Assembly: GCA_921293015.1 (NCBI GenBank)
Contig: OV121092.1
Span: 11,786,001-11,850,000 of the forward strand
DNA from: Phorcus lineatus
Taxonomy: Eukaryota > Mollusca > Gastropoda > Trochida > Trochidae
Direction of reading: 5' to 3'
Length of the DNA: 64,000 nt
Shown here: positions 13,301-26,200 of the stretch, piece by piece
How positions within the stretch are numbered: position 1 is the first letter of the stretch
How the letters are laid out: every line of letters begins with the position of its first letter
Notes under the pieces: generated by a model
Told to the model about the DNA's origin: nothing
Seen by the model: the letters and a program-made list of their open reading frames with translations, nothing else
The model's database searches: none
Translations under genes and position numbers: made by a program

Positions 13301-14224
13301 ACTGTTGAAGTAGAAAGAGCAAACCCTCTTTAATGGAAAATTATAATATTATAATAATCCGGGATTGGTGATCAGCTAAGACATGTCAATCAAGATTAAG
13401 AATCGCCATCAAAGTTGACAAGAATCACTTCTCACTGTTTTCCTGAAGGTCCAGTAGTCAGTAGCATTAAGGAAGGTGTGGAGCGCCCACTCCTTGAGGA
13501 GTCCGCGAGGCACCATGTTGGTCTGCACCTCCTTCAGGATGTCTCGCAGAACCTGGTGGCTCGCCTGGGATCCTCTCGCCTGCACTGTCGCTAGTCGCTC
13601 GTAGTACCGGGCTATTGGGGAGTCATGCTCAATACCTCGCTTGCTGCACCGCTGTAATTAATACAACCAAATATTGTGAAGTCAAGATGTAAGTAAGGGG
13701 TAAAGGTTATTATTTTACAACATGAATGATTGTGTGGACAAAAATGGCAGGGGCCTTGACATTACAGTTTGTTCGTACAAGTCTATTTTTTTCAGCCTTG
13801 CAATGTTTTCACCATCCATGGAGAAAATCAAAAACATTTCAAAGTTAACGGTCATTTCATATACAAACTTCTTATGGATCCTCAAAGTGAAATCATAACA
13901 GCTAAAAAAATAAATAATCTACAATCTGCTAATTAGAGTTCAAGGTAGGACAATAAACTCTACTTGAAAACAAGCCATCAGATAGACGGAGCACCATACC
14001 TGTTTGTAGATATCCAGGAGGCTGACAGAGGCAGGGTTGTCTTCCACCAGCCTCATCTGGGGCGACACGGCCACCACCCGTGGCACGGTGAAGTAGAGGA
14101 GGCGCCGACATGTCTCCTTCTGCTTGGTGAGGAAGTGGTTCAACATGCGCAGTAGCTGTAGTACTCGCTCCTCTCGCCGCGACTCGGTCAGACATGCGTC
14201 GTTTACAACCAGGTAGGGATAGAT
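4319..14224 (-). CDS. TRRAP: TRRAP exons, pseudokinase and FATC C-terminus (6 exons)
   Basis: Exons, 5' to 3': 14000..14224, 13436..13651, 12834..12975, 12131..12327, 5120..5225, 4319..4428 (stop 4319..4321). The kinase-like part reads IYPYLVVNDACLTESRREER, PRVVAVSPQMRLVEDNPASV, RCSKRGIEHDSPIARYYERL, LTIQLALMGFAEFILHLSRM and ANRPVPFRLTPNIAEFLTMT. The DLRQD, GDRH and DFG motifs of active PIKKs are absent: ESRREER stands where DLRQD belongs and FKFDIDD stands near the DFG place. This is the known TRRAP condition. The FATC end is LVAAANSHDNLCRMDPAWHP plus WL. The intron before the last two exons is 6.9 kb and carries the larger DIRS element. Confidence 0.96.
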
Positions 14225-17200
14225 CTGGCAGAGGAACAGAGATGACTGATATCATTTTGTGTATAAACAGTGACTCTCAGCGCACGGATGAGTGTTTTTA
14301 ACAATATCACAACACAAGTATATTTTTGTTTCTAAAAAACATATAGGAATGAGACATAAGTCCATGACATTGTTGTCTTCTACCAGATAACAATTTAAGA
14401 ATCAGTTAACCTTTTTTCTAAAAGTACAACATGAATTAAATTGGAAAATGAATTATCACATATCGCCACATGATTTTTCAAAGCATCAAGATTTGAACAA
14501 AAATATTTACAATGCAGAAAAGAATTGCTTACCTTTCCATTATGTCCTCTAATGTAGAGTCGCCTGGCTGCAGTGTTGTGTTTCTGTACGATCTCCACCC
14601 GCGGCATGAACCTCGCGATCCTCACATAGTAGTGACTGTGCTGTTGGTACAAACAGTTGAATGTTGGTCAACATTTCATAACGATAAAGGATGCACAACA
14701 CTGTTGTTCAAGTTTCTTTGAAACTCAGGGTTTTGACATGGATTTACGGTTGATATGAAAAGACTCCAAAGGTAGTCAGCATTTTATCAACAGCTTATAG
14801 ACTAATCATCTAAATACTTCAATTGGCCTCATCTGAAACTAACCTGCAATTGGCAGGGGTTATAAACAAGTACCTTGGGCAAGAGAAACTCGCCGGGCAG
14901 CTCCACCTCGGCCGTGTTGACGGAGAAGTTACTGAGGAATCTACACTTCTCCTCTATCAGGAACGATCTGCAATATCAATTAATTATCATACTCATTTGT
15001 ATACTTATTATGTTGCTATATATCTATTTACTCAATCCTCCTCAAGGCCTAATCTACATGTAAAACCTTTCTCTTAAAGCACCCCGCTTAACCTGACACT
15101 TGAGTACACATACACACTTGATGCTTTGTAGCAAATTGAGCATGAATGTAGAGGTAGAGATATAAGTATGCATTGATTGTATATTCAGGGTATTGTAAGC
15201 AGGGATGTGAGGGTTGGGGAGGGGACTTGAGGCTTAAATATGTGTTGTAATCTCAGTTTGGCATTGACTTAACGTTGATTTTGATGCCAAATAATGTCAA
15301 GCTTGTAAAATGTGTCTACACACTGTATGTATTCATATCAAATAGAAGCCAAAATACACCCAAGGAACTACATTGTTAAATATAATAAGGTTTTAACGTG
15401 CAAAATGGACCTACACAGGAGTGGACGACCCTCTGTAGTTCACATGATTTCTAAAACAGTTACAAACAAGTCAGGATACACAAATCAATTCAAAAGTGTA
15501 AACGTACTTGGGTAAGAGTTTGGTTTTAGCTTCCAGGATCTTGATCCACTTCTTGAGCTTGTTGATCAGATTGTGTAGCTTTGTAGATCCTGGCACACTG
15601 AAAATAAATATAAATGTTTCTTCTCTATTCCTCATTTCTGTTAGTTAATTAGGAGATAAATAATTATAATTAGGGTATTTATATAGCGCACATATCCACA
15701 CCGAATGCATGCTCAAGGCGCTCCCTGCATTATTACCCTAGTCTAACCTAAGCTGCCGGTTACAACGCTTAAAGGTCACCTCCATCACAATCTACACCAG
15801 GTACCCAATTAGTACTGCTGGGTGAACAGAGGCACATTTTGAATAAAGTCTCTTGCCTAAGGAGACACCACAAGTTTCTCAACTCGTGCCTCAGTGTGGA
15901 GCAGGGAATAACCCTTGAACTCTCAGTTAATACAGCAATCATTGGGTAACCCACCCATCCGACGAGCCACGCCAGATGATGCTTAACTTCACTGATAGCG
16001 GTCAACTGAGCTACGCAGAGGACCACGTGCCACCACTTAAGATAATCCTAGTGTGCTTGAAATCAGAAGAATGTATATACTGGATTGATAGCTAGGGAAT
16101 TTTAAATTGAAACCGAATGCGCCTTGTGATTCGGACAAATCAACTAATTAGAATTGAGTATCCAAGAAATTTCATGGAAGAATATGCGATCACCTACTGT
16201 GTAAATTGTGTAAAAAGATAAGGGGAAATTGATTGAAATGTTTATCTTTGACTACTGAGATAATCATTGGCAGATCATTTTGAGTTTAGCGACCTTTTAA
16301 CTGCTAGAGACTGCTCAAGACATTTACTTAGAAATCAGCTCAATGTAAATAGTCAGTTGATTGAACATAAAGGCATTGTCAGGTTTTCTTGTTTTTCCCT
16401 CTAAAAGTTCTAGCCTGTTGAAATTATCATGTTCATGCACATCAGACAAATTAAAATAATAAAGGAAATAGTCCTTGATGGGCCAGATGGTAATAACATT
16501 TCCTACTCACCTGAAGTCGAAATCTGTTGTGAACTGACTCTTCATCTTCTGGAAGACGGGGTCCTGGGCGGTGGCTTGTGCTCTTCTGGCGAGAGACTCG
16601 GAGGCGGCGCTGGAGAACGTGGAGGACACGCTGGATACATTCTCGATACCCACACCAAAAGTACTCACCAACTTCTTCACAAAGTTCAGTGTGTGTGGTG
16701 TTATGGTGGCATCGGCAACTGTGATACAAAGTTAAACCATATCATTACAGATTCCATCCAGAGTTCTTAAACGTGCGCTTATGAATGTGAATCGGTCGTA
16801 AATATTTAGAGGTGATTATCAGCGAAATAATCACTCCAAAATTTTGGTAACCAATCAGAAAGCAGTATTTTCATTCTAGTTTTCGTGTCATGTTAGAATA
16901 AAGATTTGATTTGACCACCAACTACTAACCTGCCATCCTGTGTTCAAAGGCCACAGCATAACACTTGGCAAGGCCCTGTCTCAGTTGTCTCAACACCTCT
17001 TCGTACCAGTTCTCTCGGAACCACACCATCTGGAATGCAAGAATGTATTATCATTTGAAATTATGCGAAATATCGATCACTATCTTTTTATCAAACTAGC
17101 TCTGATAAAATTCATTGTGATAAACATGCCAAGCAACAATTCAACGCCATTCATCATCTTTAATGCTTTGTCAAAAATCAGGTTGTCGAGAGCTCCTGAT

Positions 17201-20200
17201 GCAAGCGTCCATAAAAACTTTTCCACATTACCATAAAAAAATTATATTGCCGTTGATCAAAAGGCTAACTACATATCTCTGCACACATACCTGATCAACA
17301 ATGCCCTCCAAAGAAGAGAGAATGGTAGGGTGTAGCTCACGCTGCATGTGCATGATACGACTACACCGCCACATTGGGGCTGGAGCTTTGATTGGTCCAG
17401 CTGTGTCCGACTGACTAGCACTGGCCGACCGACTGGATTGAGATGAACCAGAGCTGCCACCTTCTGGAAAATAAAAACTAAATGTAATTTCTGTTGACAT
17501 TTTCTTATTGTGAGAGAAATAGAAAGTTATTTCTTTTTCTGATGAAGGCTTTGTCAGCGAGTAAATAATACTGAGTGGCCAGTTAGCAGCAATCACAACT
17601 TGATTACTTTGAGAAAAAGAAATTTTTAGTATTACTGCTTGGTTAAAAAATTATATCCAACTAATCTTTTTTAAAACTTTAAACACATTGTAAAGTTAAA
17701 ACAGTTAAGTTTATCAAATCATGTAATTTTAAAAAGAGTTTTGCTGTAAGCAGCTCTATTTGATATTCAATCCAGTCTACTGTACGTTGATGTCAATACT
17801 AACCTGAGCTGCCTGTGTTTGCTGTGGGCTCAGGAGTGGGCGGGGCAGTGGGCGGGGCAGGACTGGCTGCCTGAGTAGTGCTGGAGCCACGCCCCCCTAG
17901 AGCTGAGACATCACCGCTACTCTTATCTACAAATGAGAAACAAGCTTATCAATCAGGCGAAATCACCTAACTAGTTCGTAGATTATTCATGCACCATACC
18001 TGAAATTGAGCTTAACTTTTCTAATTGATATAATTTCTAGAGCCTGAATATCACCATTGCTCTGGTTCACAAATGATTTTAGACATTAACAAAAGATTTC
18101 ATCTCATATTTATTACTACTTTTACTATGATTACTCACATCGTTCCCTCTGCTCTATCTTGAGAGTGAGGTAGAGAGTTCTGATGGGGAAGTACACAGCC
18201 TGGGGGTACATGCGGCCCACCTGACTCAACAGGTTCATGATCAGTCGACCCTCGTTACGCACCAGGCACGTCAGAAGCTGCGGGATCCTGCACATGAGAG
18301 ATGAGGTTATGGATATACATCTTAACCCATGCAGGTACCAAATTGTGCCTCTTGGTAAAAAAAACATATATTTGAATACTTAAGGCACGTTGAATAAGGT
18401 CTCTTTCCCAAGGTGACCCTACAAATGTTGTCAAAACAGAGTATAAAATCTTCGAACCATTGAAAAAGCATACCAATATATTTTCTTAAGAACACAATGT
18501 GATGAAATTAAATTCTGCTGTCAATTGCATTTCACACAGTGAAAACTTCCCCCAATATACTCACCAAGGCAGCCACTGTATAGGAGGGACGCCCACACAA
18601 TATTTGTCCACTGCTGTAGCAAGTGTAAGCTTCTCATCGTCATGGGTTAACAACCAGAGCACCTTTGCCAGGTACTTGCGGGACTTGCCCTCGTTCTGAT
18701 GTCGACACGCGTGCAGGTAACACGTGATGGCAAACTCCCCGTGCTGAATATTTCTGCACCAGTAAACATTAACACAGAACTATACAAGAGGACGAGAGCC
18801 CACATAAAAATTTTTTAAAAATGTCAGTTATAAACAGAAGTTTATAATCATTTGACAGCACCAAACTATGAATCATACATTTTAAAAAATATCCCTTTTA
18901 CTTGTGGGTCTCTGAATATATTAATGTGCAACCAAGAGTTCCATCCATGATGATTTGCTTCACACCAGTGGATGTAAACACATAGCTTTATAGAGTCGCA
19001 TGTAAACCTTAAAATATTGTGAGATTAACAGCAGTCTCCCATGTTACGATGTCAAACAGTCAATTAAATAGTTACTGCATAATGGTGTACATATTATACA
19101 GAGGAAAGGAGAATAAAAGTTCCAAACAACTTTCTATCTACATGATAACTAACATTATCTATATATGATAACTAACATTGACCCTCTTAAAGCATATTAA
19201 AGATTCTATATATAATGTCAAGATACCCTAACTGAACATTGATCTATTTTCAACTTAGATTCCACCAGTGAGTGTAACTTACTTATCGCGAGTGAAGACA
19301 GTCTCGAGGTAGTCTCCCCACAGAGCCCAGGCCTTGACAAGCGTATCATGCATCTGAACGGCAGCCGAAAACGACTTGTTGGCCTCGTCAGATCTATTGA
19401 TCTGAGCCAGGAACATGCCTTTCAGTGCATAGAACTCTGCCGTCATCTCCTTGGTGAAGTACTTCAGGTTGGTGGACTCAATCACCTCGAGACCCTGGAC
19501 ATAGGAAATACTCCTACATTAGTGACTAGAATTGTGTATATTTCTCTATTTGAACACATTGAAACAATGATCTTCACATGACAAAGGCTCACGTGTTTGT
19601 TTACATAATCATTGCTGCTTTGATGAACTATGTAAAATCATTTGTTTGAACACATGTCCATAAAAACAACTATCTTCATGCTATTTATATTGACTCATAT
19701 TCCATTTGTATAAAATATCGGTGAACATTGGAAGATAATTTAGCAACAAACACTTTCTAGGTAAATCAAAGATATTTACAAGTTTTTGTCATTTAAAATC
19801 TTATAGTTCAGATTTGAACAAAAAAACAAATCCGCACTAAAAACATTTTTGAGGAGCTATATTCTTTTACTAAACCCTTTTCAAAGATCCTACTCTTACC
19901 TCGGTCAGCTCATTCTTGCCCATGACACCGGACATCTGCAGGTAGCACTTGACTTGTTGTCTGATCTTCTGGAAGCAGTCGACTATCGGCACGCTGGGAA
20001 TGGTGTGTATGCGACTGAGGGAATCAAGTGACACCCCAGTCAGGTTGTGTTTCCGGGCTATCTTGCCGAAGTGGATAATGGCTTGAGCTGACGCGTGCAC
20101 ACCCAGCATAGAGTGATTGTTTGCCTGGAGTCATTGATTAATTATCATAAACTTGAAAAACAACACAGGATTGGGAAATTAACCTTTAAAGTAAAATAAA

Positions 20201-23200
20201 ATAATCTCTTGTGTTGAGTCATAGTCATGAATATAAAATGGTAATTATTCTGGAATCGAAAAAAAACTTTTAATTACTTCTTTATATGTTATTAATATAT
20301 ATATATATATATATATATACATAAATGCCTCTCAAAAATATCATAGATTCATAAATGTTACAGTTTATGAATAACAACCCTAGTATAATTCTTAGTATAA
20401 GAAACAGCAAGGTGGTGTTGTTTTATGGCACATACCATATTCGACTTAATAACCGCCCACTCCCCTATAAGCGCCCACCCACCACGTTTTCGACTGAACA
20501 ATATGCGTCCTGATTTAGCGCCCACCTCTCAACATCGCTTACCTTGAAGAAGGTGTTTCAGTCTTGAAATAAGTCTTTTACTTCCAGTAAGTGAAGAATA
20601 CAGGGGATTTTTAGACCCCCAGCCACCATCAAAATGATAAAAGTTAAAAAAACCATATTTCAAAGACATGTGTATTGTGAGAAAACACTTTCAAGACTAA
20701 ACTTGAGGAAAATTTTTATCGTTTTAATTAGCACCCCCTTTTACCAATTTTTTAAGCACCCCGGGCACTTATCACGTCGAATACGGTATTAAAAAAGATA
20801 TCTATTTTAGTGTGTTGTAGAAATGGGAATATAAATCTGCTCACGGGGTCTGTGGTTGTGTGTGTGTCGTAGTGACTGACAATGAACTGGTAGTGGTGTT
20901 GTCTCCAAGTGAAGATGTCGCTCCAGTGCGACAGGTCGTCAGAGATCATCGGCAGTCGATTCCTGGAATTACATAGGAATATTCTCTGTGAAAATGGTCC
21001 ACTTAACAAAATAAAAAAGTAAGTTTTTCTTCTTACGATAATAATCAAGAAGAACTTCAAAGATGACAGTTTGTCTATTATCCCTTATACAAAAAGATAA
21101 ACTTTTCATCTGTCCAAATATACAGTGCAAAATTGTATATGACAGGTTGACTAAAAACAAAATGGAATAATCATGAATCAACAAGGTAGAGATAATAAGG
21201 CCCTTGTTTACCCAGCAAACAGTGTACTTCACTGGTATTGGACAAACTTTAACCAAGCAGAATCCTGACAAATCAAAATGTATGTTTTGACGTACCTCCA
21301 AGTCTTGACGATGGCCTTCATGTCATGAACCGAGGAACTGCGAGTGATGTTGCCGGGCTGCAGTCCCTGGTTAATCTGAGCAGCTTCTTGAAGTTCCATG
21401 ATCTGCTGGGCAGCCTGTAGCAGAGTAGGATGAGATTAAAGAAACTTTGAAAAACAACAGAGTTGGCAGAATTTACCAGGTAAGTTGCTATATACAAATT
21501 ATTATATTAAAAAGATCTTACAAGTGATAAGGTAAACCATAAGCAATGGAGTTTTCTTATAAACCATGACTTAGCGCTATGAGCATTCACCAAGTGAATG
21601 GAGTTAAGCGCATTATAAATGCACTTATTATTATTATTACTGTCAAGACAGACATGACTAGCTCTCTTGCTTGTTCTAACCAATAAACTGGAATAAATGG
21701 TCAACAAAGAAATTATTACACTTGAAAGTGTGTCTTTTGATGTAATATCTGTTGATGTGTAAAGGGATCTACTTATACACAGATCTGTAGTTATATGTCC
21801 TTACTCTAAAGGTTTAAAAATTCTGAATCAATGTACAGACCTGCAGGAGAGGTACGTGTATGTGGGAGACGATGGTGGGGAGTCGTCTCCACTCCTTGAT
21901 AGCCAGGTTACTGGCAACCTCCACCAGGCGCTCGATCTGTAATGACACAACACTTTTTACTCAGAAACTACTCTGGGACATTTTAGAAACAGGGCAATTT
22001 AATAGAATTTCTTGGTGAACTGTTGGGGAATTGAAAGTCTTGGGGAACTGTTCTCACCTTCTGAGCTGAGTGTCCCTTTAAATATTGAAGAGTAGGATAT
22101 TTTTACCAAAGTTCAGAACAGGGTTTGGGTCAAGTACATTTCAATGTACTCAAGTACAAGTACTTTTGAATTTACTAAATACAAGTACACATTTTTTCAG
22201 TTTTCAGGCAAGTACAACAACATTTTGAAAGCACTTGAGTACAAGTACGAGTACTTTTTTACTCATTAAAGAATTCAAGAAAAAAATCTTATACAATGAA
22301 AACTTTTATATATTGACCCACATTCATACATAATAAGAGGTTCATCAAGTAAATTGAAAATTGTACGTAAATACAAAAGTACTAAGTACATTTGTACTTG
22401 ACACCAACCCTGGTTCCAATTGACCAAAATGATCCCAAATCCACCAAAAAAACAACACTCTTAAAACCTGTATCTGTATCAGCTGAAAGCTGCCCAAAGT
22501 CTACTTTAAAAGACCAATTCACTTGCCCCACGTTGAAAGTCTACAATACCCATGTTCTTGATAATATTGCAGAAAGTTACATACCATGACCATATTGAGA
22601 TGGTGATCGTCCGGGTGACAGATGGCAATGTATCCTCGATACAGGTTCACTCTCCAGGCCAGCTCTTTGGGGCAACTCATCTCTACCTGTGTACATACAC
22701 ATTAAATTAAACGTTAATCACATCACAGATTTTTCGGTCCATACAATTTAAATTCAGACCCCTGCTATCACACACATTAGTATAAGGATATTGTTGGTTT
22801 TATCCTTCTATACATACCCAATCTCTATGTATCTAGTTACTTATCATACCATCTATATGCACAATCTTTTTTATCTAGACACTGATGACGCCTTACCTGA
22901 GCCAGCGAGTCCTTCATCAGAGTCCAGTTGGGGACCCTCCATGCACTCTCCAGCACCAGGTAGGGGTTGGTGTTGCCCTTCGAGTTGGCGTAGTCTAGTA
23001 GCAGGTCCCACTGATTCAACTCCTTTGAACATCTGAAGGGAATATTTGAATTAAAAATCATTCAATAAGCACTAGCTATAAAGATACTCGAATGTAATGC
23101 TATTCTGGCATTGGCAAAGTTCAGAAGCAATGATTGCTTATAAGGTTAAAGGTGTTCAAACCAACCCCCTTCTTTCCTATCCTATAGATAAATTGGGCAT

Positions 23201-26200
23201 AGGCATTGTAATTCCCAAAGCTGGAATGTAGGATGCTTCAAGGTGCCCCTCCCTTCCTTCCTTGTAAAGGAAGTGCTCAGTATAACCATATTTCTACCAC
23301 CATGAACATTATTAGGAAGAAACCCCTGGTTCCTTTTAGAAATAAACATTTAGGCAATGATATTTAAGTCTCAGATGGATAGCTGAACTGATCATTTGGT
23401 ACAAGAAGGGCTAAACTAGAGTGTAAAATTCTTGATTTTGATATGGCTGTAAATGAACAAGGAAATTGTTAACCCAAATATTTTATATTTATATCAGAAC
23501 ATACCGGATCCAATGATCTTCCCACAATCGATATTCCGGTAGGACAGTCGGCGACGCATTTGCAGAGTTGTGATCTTGTCTTGCTTTTGTTAGTGCCTGT
23601 TGATACAAATATATACATATATAAGCTTTAGATAAACTATATAAACCTGATGAAAATGATAGAAAGCAAATTTTTTTTCTCACTATCAGGTTAAAAAGGT
23701 ATGAGATTGGTTCTTAAGAGAAAATATAGGTAGTCATAGACTAGATTTCTCTGCTTACCCCTTCAAAGGCATTCTGTGCCTGTTCGAAGAAGCCGTGCTG
23801 CTCGTAAGCGATGGCGGTTGTTGTCTCGGTGTACTTGGCTCTCTTAGCCCACAGCCCCGCCCACATGTCTTCCTCCTTCAGCAGCGAGTACAGGTCACAC
23901 AGGGCGTCAAGTGTCTCCTAAAGGAAAATATATAAGGATATGTGAAAATTCGAACAAACCTGCAGAGGTTTCTGATTCTTTGAAGGGGATCCTCCTTGGG
24001 GTACTACTGCATAAAATCTGTATATTTTTGCTACATGACAGGTTGTGACTATTTTTTCAATAAAAAATATACAAAAAAACACTCAAAACTTGTTTTTGTA
24101 CTTTCCACCACCCTAACAGGGCCCCTTCCCTGGCGATAACTAGTCCGCCAGGGCCGGTAACTCCATTAGTAAACCACTTATCAATCTAGCATAACCAGAC
24201 AGAATAAGGGGAGGTGGGTGGCCTTACCCCAAGGAGGATCCCCTTCAAAGAATCAGAAACCACTGCAGGTTTGTTCGATTCTTTTTCAGGAAGGGATCCT
24301 CCTTGGGGTACTACTGCATAAAAAGAGACTCCCAGAGACAATTTCATGGTAGTGGTCTTCTGTCTGCAGCTCAACTAACCCCTATACAAGGGAAAAAGCG
24401 TAAATTACACTTACCAGATCTCATGGGTAAATCCGCCGCCGGGACTACCTCCAGGCACTGACCCTGGGACCTACTCATACTGGCTAAAACAAGCCTGCTT
24501 ACGACATTTAGCCAAAAACGCCCCCCCCCCCCCCTCCCTCCCCCCCCCCCTCCTCTTTTTGAAAGAAGGTACTAGGGGACTTCTTTAAAACAATCATTAT
24601 CCCTGCAGACAACACCCTTTGGGTGTCTGCCGCTAGGGCCCATAATGTGCATTTCACTGTTAGAAGTTAGTGCGTTAGTACAACCACCACCGTAAAAACA
24701 TCACCCGAAAGCCCGCTCAGCTAGAGGGTGCACGACTCTGCCCACTGGAAAGAACCGACTTGCCAAACCGAGCACGCTCACTCGAGTGCTTGTCTAACTG
24801 GTAATGTCTTACGAACGTGCTAGGCCGGCTCCAAATGGCGGCGGAGCAGATCTCTTCAATGGGCAGAGCCGCCGCATAAGCCTTCGATGTTGCCACCGCT
24901 CTAACCGAATGGGCTTTCAATCCCTCTGGGGGCTGCAGTCCCTTGTGGACGTACCCCAGATAAATAGCCGATACAATCCATCTCGAGATGGTCTGCTTTG
25001 AGGCCGGTAGGCCGGACTTATTCCCACCGTAGCAACAGAACAGCTGTTTATCCTTACGGATTTCCTTAGTTCTTTTAATGTATAACTTGAGGGTGCGACG
25101 CACATCTAAGATGTGGGGTTGCGCCGACCTCACCCCTGAGACTGCTGGCTGCATCATTGCTGGCAGCTCTATCGGGGCCGAGACATGGAAGGAATGATCA
25201 ACCTTTGGCCGGTATGAGTCTGGCAGTCTAATGCTGACTCTGTCTCTGTGAAAGACAGTCAGCTCGGGATCCGAAGACATCGCGTGGATGTCTCCTACCC
25301 GCCTGCCCGACGTGACCGCCACTAAAAAGGCCGCCTTCCACGTCAACAACTGCAAGGAAACAGCACTAGGGTCCCTGAACGCCGGCCCTGACAGCCAGTC
25401 CAGGACATGTGCTAACTCCCAAGTAGGACTAACTCGCCGAATAGGCGGTCTAATCCTGTCCACACCTGCTAGGAAGCGCTGGACCATCGGATGACCCGCA
25501 AAGAGGGCGCCATCCACAGGTACATGAAATGCCGAAATAGCGGTAGAGTACCCCCTAACCGTAGAGGCCGCTAAACCTGCATCCAGCCGGGACTGAAGAA
25601 ACTCCAATACCGGCACTAGGCCCGCAAAAAAGGGATCAAGAATCCCTCGATCACTCCGGACGCAAACAGATCCACCTGGAACGACCCGTACAACTGGGAG
25701 ATAAGCCCGAATATCTCCCGGTGGAGCATCCATTCGTGCGGTGCCAGGATGCGCCGGGCAAGGCGTCCGCTCGGACGTTGTCCACTCCCGGAAGGTACAC
25801 CGGTATCACCCGAATGTTGAACCGGTCGCACCAGAGAAGGAACTGCCACACCTCCTGGAGGAGAGCTGGAGACACCGTTCCCCCCTGCTTTGCGATATAA
25901 GTCATGGCAGTCTGGTTGTCCATCTCCAGACGCACCACCCGACCTCTTACCAAGTAGAGGAGTTGGTCGAAGACCTTCCTCACCGCCCTCAGTTCCAGCA
26001 CATTGATGTGCTCTTTGGACTCGTCCGGAGACCACAGGCCCTAGTGGCAGACATCCGCCCCCCCACCTCCGAATCTGAGCTTTCCTCAGATGGGATCGGG
26101 GGGGAACGCACTGTCTTTTTGCCTTTACCCTTACCACCTGACTTAGACGGGGGGGGTCAGTCCTCTCAGCTCCTGCCCCGCCTCCAACATCCCCTTGTAG

